From NCBI GenBank assembly GCA_021399445.1, contig JAJTUQ010000001.1, positions 2,480,001-2,544,000 of the forward strand: a stretch of DNA of 64,000 nucleotides. Direction: 5' to 3'. Made by a program: the position numbers and the translations under genes. Positions 57,984-64,000 of this stretch are shown here, in pieces; positions within the stretch are counted from its first letter, which is position 1, and the number at the start of each line of letters is the position of its first letter. Below the pieces are notes generated by a model. That model saw only the letters and a list, made by a program, of their open reading frames with translations. It was not told the DNA's origin and made no database searches. The DNA is from Xylogone sp. PMI_703 (Eukaryota; Ascomycota; Leotiomycetes).

Positions 57984-59120
57984 CTAAAAGAGATCCATCT
58001 CATCACAATCATCAGTTCCCCCCTCCTGGCCAAAATAAACCGAAGTAGCAGGATTACCGAACGACTCGACTACAATACGCCGTTTGTGTGGGTTCTTCAT
58101 TGGGCTAGTACTGGGCGGCGAGAGAGCAGCCTCGCGAAGTAATAATCGCATGGTAGCAAAGATCTTATTCTTGTGGAGTCTCAAACACTGACGCAGACTG
58201 CCAGAGAACCGGCCCTGGTTATCAATTCGGTAAAATAAATATTCTTCTCCATTCGAGACCACTCCGTGGACGGTATGGTTGGTCTTATTATCATCCCTCT
58301 TGCGAGCGGCGTGGAAGACGATACCCATACAGCAAATCAAACGCTGGACGGCTTCAGTGAAGTCGTCTGGGCGTTTTGTCTCAACAAGAACTAGGTTTGT
58401 TGCCAACGATTCGATATTTTTAGGATCGTGGAAGATCACATGCTCAGCGTATCCGTTCATCGTCTTGGTAATCTTGTCATGGACAACTGTACCAGATAAG
58501 CAAACATCGTGCATTAAGAGTAGTCTGGCTGGCTCGTCCTCTGCGTCTGCGCTGGTGGAATGCCAGGAGTCGGGATCCTCGTGGTTCGCAGCAGCGTTCT
58601 CTTCGTAAATGGCCGCGACAATCATTTGGTCTAAAGTCAGTCGGCAGAAGGCCTCCGGAGCAGACTCCCACGAGTCAGTATTTGTCACTGCTATTGTCCT
58701 CTCTAAGTTCTCCAGAAGATAGGTTGGTACGGGTTTGTTATTGGGGATATTCCCGAATAATTCCAAGTCCAAGCGTTTGTCGTGAGTCAGACGGAAGAGT
58801 CTCCTTGCCTCAATGTGCGATTTTAGTGACCTTGGATGTAGCTATAAATAAATATCAATGCATTGCCCATAAAGTCAGAATATCTTTCTATTATTCACAA
58901 TTATGGGGGATGCGGTATTGGCCTGAATCAGTTCCGCCCTGAGGGCCTCATAATGGCCAGCCAGGTTTGGATCCTTCGGGTCGAGTCGAATAATCTTCTC
59001 TAGAATTTCTCCTGTTTCCAGTCTTGTCTCCTCTGTGATACTGGCACCCGTAGGTGGTATTGTAATTCGAAGATCACTTAAATGCCGAGTAATAGACTGT
59101 GGCGTCTGCGTGATATTCAT
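57984..59120 (-). CDS. Hypothetical protein with possible PD-(D/E)XK nuclease-like core
   Basis: Exons 59120-58899 and 58841-57984 (57-nt intron, GTGAAT/TATAG) give 359 residues. The N-terminal part is helical (TGEILEKIIRLDPKDPNLAGHYEALRAELI). The middle reads APEAFCRLTLDQMIVAAIYEEN, then KTMNGYAEHVIF, then TNLVLVETKRPDDFTEAVQRL, and later HGVVSNGEEYLFYRID. The order acidic residue, then E-x-K on a strand (VETK), then a Q/R helix and a GVVxxGxxxxFxxID strand pair is what PD-(D/E)XK (restriction-endonuclease-like) folds show. The first acid is E in GYAEH; in the broken paralogue at 60.3-61.0 kb it is D (GSADY), the usual residue. The nuclease reading is an inference. The end is acidic (DDCDEMDLF). 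No membrane or secretion signal. Confidence 0.78.
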
Positions 59121-60284
59121 TGTGGGGGTCGTTGTATGAGACTTTTGATGTGCGTTGTTAAAAGACGTCAATGGATGTAGAAATGAATATAAATGTCACC
59201 GCAAAAGGAGAGCTCAAATTGCCTGGCTACTTATACTGCTGTATACCTGCCTTCTGACAATAAAGCTCTTATTCGCATGACGCTTGAAACGTCACAACTT
59301 AGACTAGTAGGCACAACCATTTAGTATCAGACTGATTAAATGTCAGTATTGCTCCCATAACGCGTAGCATGACGTAACACTGTAGTTACATTATGCTAAT
59401 TGCGTGATTAAATTGAGAGCTGTCAGAGGAGTGTTGTCAGAATACAGATAGAATTACAAGCGTCTACAGCTACCATCCCCCGTCTACACTAATCAGATAG
59501 GTCAATCTCGCCAGGGAGGGAAGTTACAGGGCTGGTACGTGGAAAATGTCTATCCCTATCCTAACCTACTTTATTAGTAACTATTACATTTTCAGTGTAC
59601 CTGGACCGCCATTCTTCTCATAAAAAGAAGTGAGAGATGCCGTTAGGGAGCGCCGCTCCATGGCAAAAGTTCGGGAATGGCCGGAGGTCGGAATGGTCTC
59701 CTTTCTAGAGTGACAAACGGGTGAGGCGGTAATTAGCTACATATCTTAGCCTATATGTTAATACATTGCATTCTATTCACTAATGTTTGAGGATTGAATC
59801 AACTAGCAGGATCCGACTGGTTATTCACTTAAGTTGAAATGTATCTGTATAAAAGCTTCTATTTCTACAATGAAAGAGATTCAATAATGCGTGAAGATTT
59901 CATGAATAGCTACTTGAAGAATTCACTGTTCATGCTGGTAAGTGTCTTTTCTATTTCCTTGCTTCCATTTGGCATCCACTTATTAAACGGTTCTTCTTCT
60001 AGATTAATGGCAAGGATATGGTTGAGCCACAGCCACCAGATAATCTCAAGGATATCAATCTAATCACCCCAATGGTATTCATGATTCTTCTGAGTACAAT
60101 TTTTTGGTTAGGGCAGAAGGAAAGATCCGGATTCCACAGCCTTTAAATCCATGATGATCTATTGAGAAAGGGGACACAAAGTCTACGGAAAGTGACCTCC
60201 CATAAGAGGGAAGCCAGACAAGTCTAGGGGCTGGTTAAAAGTAGCCACCACCACTAGTGGTTTTGTGGTCTTTCATAATTCAGC
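59121..60284. other. Spacer between inverted paralogues, with repeat copy 2
   Basis: AT-rich promoter side of the intact gene; includes repeat 59491-59723. A 74-codon frame at 59839-60063 has no recognised motif. Confidence 0.55.
59491..59723 (+). repeat. Dispersed inverted repeat, copy 2, with internal hairpin
   Basis: Aligns with the reverse complement of 49939-50183 (see that entry). Internally CTGGTACGTGGAAAATG (59532-59548) can pair with CATTTTCAGTGTACCTGG (59587-59604), leaving a ~38-nt loop. The pairing is imperfect. It lies between the intact nuclease-like gene and its broken inverted paralogue. Confidence 0.85.
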
Positions 60285-61000
60285 CTCATGTTCCACATTA
60301 CTCCTCATCTGGAACTCCTGGAAGGGGAAAAAGAGCAGTTGAAATTGATAATATTCATAAGAAGATCATCCTTGGACCTGATACAGAGAATCTGGAATAG
60401 TGGATTGAAAGCATCAGGGCGGAACTGGTTCGGGTCACAACCCTTCAACCGTGAGCAAATAAATGTTATTCCAGTTAAGAACAATGTGCTAACATTCATA
60501 GCTGCCTCCAACTTCTGTTGCATCACCTCTTGAGGCCAGAGCACTATTTGGTCTTTCTAAGGACCGTACTATCTTATTCGATGAAATCAGCAATAATCAT
60601 CCGGTGCCAGTCTATCTGGCCGAGAACTTCGTAGAAATTTCAAGTCCCGACTATTACCAGGCGGCCCCGGAGGCTTTCTTCAGAATGAATCTGGATCAAA
60701 TTTTCTTTGCCGCACTCTATGAGGCAAATTCAGAGAATCATAAGGATCCTTATTACCTCAAACCGAAGGATGCCCAAGAAGAACTAGCAAAGCTACTTCT
60801 CATGCACGAAGCGATTATGTCCACCACAGTCACCCATGAAAACATCCAGAAAACAATGAGTGGTTCTGCGGATTACGTAATATTCCACAACCCGAAGAAA
60901 TAAATGCATTGGCAACCAACCTTGTCTTGTCCTGATTGAGGCAAAACGCTTTAATGCTCTGGCAAATGCTCTTCCTCGACTGCTGATGATAACGAAATAG
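60285..61000 (+). pseudogene. Broken inverted paralogue of the 58-59 kb nuclease-like gene
   Basis: The plus strand reads KKIILGPDTENLE, TAG (60398-60400), WIESIRAELVRV, matching KIIRLDPKDPNLAGHYEALRAELIQ of the intact protein. An intron-like GTGAGC...TGCTAACATTCATAG sits at the same place as the intact gene's intron, but the exon phases no longer agree. Then SPLEARALFGLSKDRTILFDEI, NHPVPVYLAENF, APEAFFRMNLDQIFFAALYEAN, KTMSGSADYVIFHNPKK and a TAA at 60901; frame-shifted remnants (INALATNLVLS, VLIEAKRF) follow. At least one stop and two to three frameshifts. Because the intron is retained, the copy arose by DNA duplication and not through RNA. The C-terminal third is missing. Confidence 0.82.
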
Positions 61001-61218
61001 TAAAGTGACTCGATCGGCTCTGTCGACGAGAAATCTACAATTATAAAGATAATATATACGTTATTATAATGAATAGAACCACCATTGCTCTTGGCTCATA
61101 TGTATGTTAAGGTATATTATAGTTATTTAATGTAAAGAATGTGCTATATATAACTCCAGTTTATACTGGCTATAATAATGAGAACACATCACACCCTCCT
61201 CGACATCATCCCTGAGCC

Positions 61219-62636
61219 TTATAATACAGGGTGAATCTTTGCCGTGTAAGTTGGAAAGCCTTCATATCCAGGTGGCGAGTAAAAGAACTGGTTCTCGGCA
61301 GGGTAGTAAGTATAGTCATGAGCATCTGAAGTTGTTTGTGTGAATGTCAAGCTTAAATCTCCGTTGACCGTGAAGATAATTGGCGTGAGATCTGAAATGG
61401 GTTGGTATCGACTATACAGGGCTGGTGTCCAGAATTCTATGTAGTAGGCACCCTCTGTATATGCTGTTGTTGCGAAAGATCCCAAATCTAGACAAACAAG
61501 TCGGTGTTGAGTATCTACGGTGAAAAGACTGGCGTCGTCGAGAGAAGTGGTAGCATACACTGCATCTCCATCCCATTTGGGGTCTTTCATATACAGGGAA
61601 TTACCTCCAGCCACTGGTATCATCTCCACCTTAAACTTGGAAACTGCGACAGTAACAGTTGGGGTTGCACCTGATACGGTTGACGTGACGGAAACAACGA
61701 CTGTGCTAGTAGGAGCTATAACAGTCGTAGTCTCCGTTTGTGAAGTCATAACCACCGTTGGTAAAGTGACAGTTATTTTTTCAGTTTCCGGTATGACGCT
61801 GGTATAAAGATTTGTAGATACCACCTCGCTTTGTGCCGTTACGGTAAGAATGCTTGTAGATGTGACAGTTGTCGACTCTACCACGGTAACAGTAGGGGTT
61901 GGAAGGATGGTCGTTGACAACATGGTTCCGGATACTCCGATAAGACCACAGGCTGCACTATATTGTGGGAATGCGGAGCAAGCAGATGCATAGGCAGGAA
62001 TGGACGGCGTAGCTAGAACACATGGTTCATCTACGGTTCTCTTAGCCACTGAAGGTAAAACATATGTTGGTGTATAAACTGTAGCGGTTTCGGATGGACT
62101 GGCGGTTTCGATTACTGTGATGCTGACCGTGACGACTGGTGTTGAGGTTATGAACTGAGTTGATATTTGGTCTTCAGTTGACGTTTCATATGCAGTTGAT
62201 ATTTCCACGTCTGTCTCCGTAGTAAACAAAGTCGAGGTTGTGACCATACTTTCAATAGCTGTCAACGTCTGAGAAGAAACGGCAACAGCATAGATGGTTT
62301 TGGTGCTCGTGACGGTACTATGGAAAGATTAGTGGGGCGTAAATCTGGACATAGGGAATAGTTCCATACACAGCTGGCGGAGATGCAAAAACTTTGCCAA
62401 TTACTGACACGATATTCTTCTCGCAATCGGCTCTGGCAGAATTGAAGAGCTTCGTGCCATTAGCTGCACCAGCAACGGCTTGTTCTAGAAATGGTTTATG
62501 AGAGTCTGAACTAGCTTTCGTAAAGAATAAAATGGGCCATACCGCAAGTGCTGTTAAAAATGGCGCGATGCTGCATAGAAGCCGCATTTACAGTGAAGAC
62601 AAAGCCCAAAACAGCCCCAAACGATGTGAACCTCAT
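61219..62636 (-). CDS. Secreted Ser/Thr-rich protein, three exons
   Basis: Exons 62636-62543, 62484-62370 and 62317-61219 (introns 58 and 52 nt, both with GTATGG donors) give 435 residues. Residues 1-18 are a signal peptide (MRFTSFGAVLGFVFTVNA). A short block with two cysteines follows (FNSTC, ADCEKN). Residues ~70-280 are very rich in Thr, Ser and Val with repeated V-T-x-T words and are probably O-glycosylated, apart from a small four-Cys-type insert (CVLATPSIPAYASACSAFPQYSAACG). The C-terminal ~140 residues are ordered (FKVEMIPVAGGNSLYMK, LVCLDLGSFATT, YIEFWTPALYSRYQPISDL, FFYSPPGYEGFPTYTAKI) and resemble a domain common in fungal extracellular proteins of unknown function. No GPI signal. 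Likely cell-surface or secreted. Confidence 0.85.
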
Positions 62637-64000
62637 GTTGATGTTAAAAGAGTGACTGAACTGAAAAACACGTAACGAGTGACGAAAACACAACAACAAG
62701 CTGAAGAGCAGTGATAGTGAGAGACAGAAAGAAAAAAGAGGTGGTAATTAATACATCCTTCAAACACCTGGCCCCTGCGGTTTTGTTGCTGCTAAAGATT
62801 GAAGCGTAGAAGTAGTCTAGATGCTGCGGGCACCGCTAACTAGTATGACCTTCAGCTCCAAACATGTGTGATGGCGCTCGAATTGCAAAGCCACGGCGCT
62901 TTTGTGGGCGTTGTCTCTCCTTTTCAGGGTAGAAAGGCGCACAGTGTTCTGCTGCTGGCATCTGTGTTTGACCTACGTCTCATGTGCTCCACTATAAAGA
63001 TGGATGATATGACTCGTACTCGCCGTGGAGGGCAGTGGAAGATTTGTAGGTATCGGCATCTCCGTCATGTTGCGTAGAAGTTGGATATGTTTCCCATAGG
63101 AGATACCGGAATTGAAAACACAATTTTGCTTTTCTATCGCATTTGTTAGTCTGGTTGTTTAAGCTTGAAGGCTGCAAAAGCGGGTAGCGCTTATTGAGTG
63201 TGGGTTTCGATAGTTGATTCGATATTTCCAAAAGTAGAATAGGCCTCGTTCCGGACCTGGATAAGCGCAAAATTGGGGAGATATGGACGAATGGTAAATT
63301 CGCAAATACCGTGCGGGGCCCATTATCGGGGCTTGCTGGATTAACTAGAGGTAACCGCTTTCCAGCAAATGATCTAGACCTAAGGTCTGTCTATTGGTTG
63401 GTTGAACGAGCTTGACCAACCCTGACTTGATTTCATTTGGCACCGTGCTGGACCTTAGGAAAATGGACCCAAACAATCGACGTCAAGGAACAGGTCTCAA
63501 AAAGAACTATTAAACCGCGATCCACTCTCCTTACTCCCAATTGGAATGCTCTACGCTTCCCGAACAATTACCCTTGGTTGAATAGTGGGCATTTCCCCTG
63601 ACTAGACCATATTCAAAGAATTTCATCACGCGATCTTTATTGCAGCTTCGATAAGCAGACGCAAATGTGTAGAATTCATGCTTAAATAACTCTTGAATTG
63701 TCTCATACTATACTTAAAGGTACTCAATCTACTCATATCATGGCACTTCCAATCCAATATTTGTCACGATAATTTATCAATAAGCATAGTACTCAGCTCT
63801 ATCCACTATGCTTGTTTGTGCCTTAGAATCATACTGTATCCGTTTATGTATTTCAAAGCTACTTTCATTTAGCTTATTTTTATGACTTCTTATGGCCTCA
63901 CATATAGCTCCCTGTGAGAATGCCCCTCTGAAAGTCGTCCACTTGATGGAAGTCACCATGTAGCGCAATTCAGACTTAGGTGTAGTTTAGCGGATATATA
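62637..64000. other. Right-end intergenic region
   Basis: Promoter side of the secreted protein gene, then AT-rich sequence to the window edge. Short frames (62868-63077, 62992-63270, 63777-63968) carry no motif. No gene supported. Confidence 0.5.

Overview
This window looks like a nuclear contig of a filamentous ascomycete, most likely a leotiomycete (Helotiales-type); that placement is an inference from protein style, not from a database search. The support is: short introns of about 40-65 nt with GTAAGT/GTATGT donors and CTAAC/CTGAC branch sites, HET-domain genes, an MHYT-type hybrid histidine kinase, a PNP-ankyrin protein, long AT-rich gene-poor spacers, and decayed gene copies with stops and frameshifts. 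Housekeeping genes alternate with accessory or degenerating stretches.

1-9 kb: the broken 5' end of a HET gene (minus) at the left edge; an AT-rich relic zone holding a decayed copy of the N-terminus of the 603-residue protein found at 4.2-6.0 kb; a three-exon pirin gene; then about 2.9 kb of AT-rich spacer. 9-14 kb: a carboxymuconolactone-decarboxylase-like protein, mitochondrial Mn superoxide dismutase (sod2, minus) and the GINS subunit PSF3 (plus), the last two sharing one divergent promoter, then a low-complexity secreted glycoprotein. 14-20.5 kb: a decayed SNF2-type helicase C-terminal domain and a full MHYT/HisKA/HATPase/REC hybrid kinase. 20.5-30.3 kb: a protein with a possible nucleotidyltransferase-like motif, an alcohol-oxidase-like GMC flavoenzyme and a DHA1-type MFS transporter.

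30.3-42.3 kb is accessory-looking: 4 kb of AT-rich spacer with a tRNA-Ser-like relic, a small vWA-domain protein, a possible 92-residue protein, a PNP-proline linker-ankyrin protein that lacks the NTPase module usual for this architecture, and a second MFS transporter. 42.6-49.2 kb: a nine-exon CorA-like membrane protein (GMN motif) and a HET gene broken by two frameshifts and a stop. 49.2-56.4 kb: a long GC-richer leader region and a WD40-like protein of about 1,074 residues. 57.9-61.0 kb: an intact gene with a possible PD-(D/E)XK nuclease-like core and, in inverted orientation, its broken paralogue; between them lies one copy of a 230-250 bp non-coding repeat whose other copy, inverted, is 9.5 kb away at 49.9-50.2 kb. 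61.2-62.6 kb: a three-exon secreted Ser/Thr-rich protein.

Working links: sod2, pirin, the CMD-like protein and the peroxide-forming alcohol oxidase point to redox metabolism, but they are not a co-transcribed cluster. The HET, PNP-ankyrin and vWA genes are the kind of genes found in fungal self/non-self recognition repertoires; nothing in the sequence proves they act together. All splice models were drawn by hand from splice signals and frame continuity.
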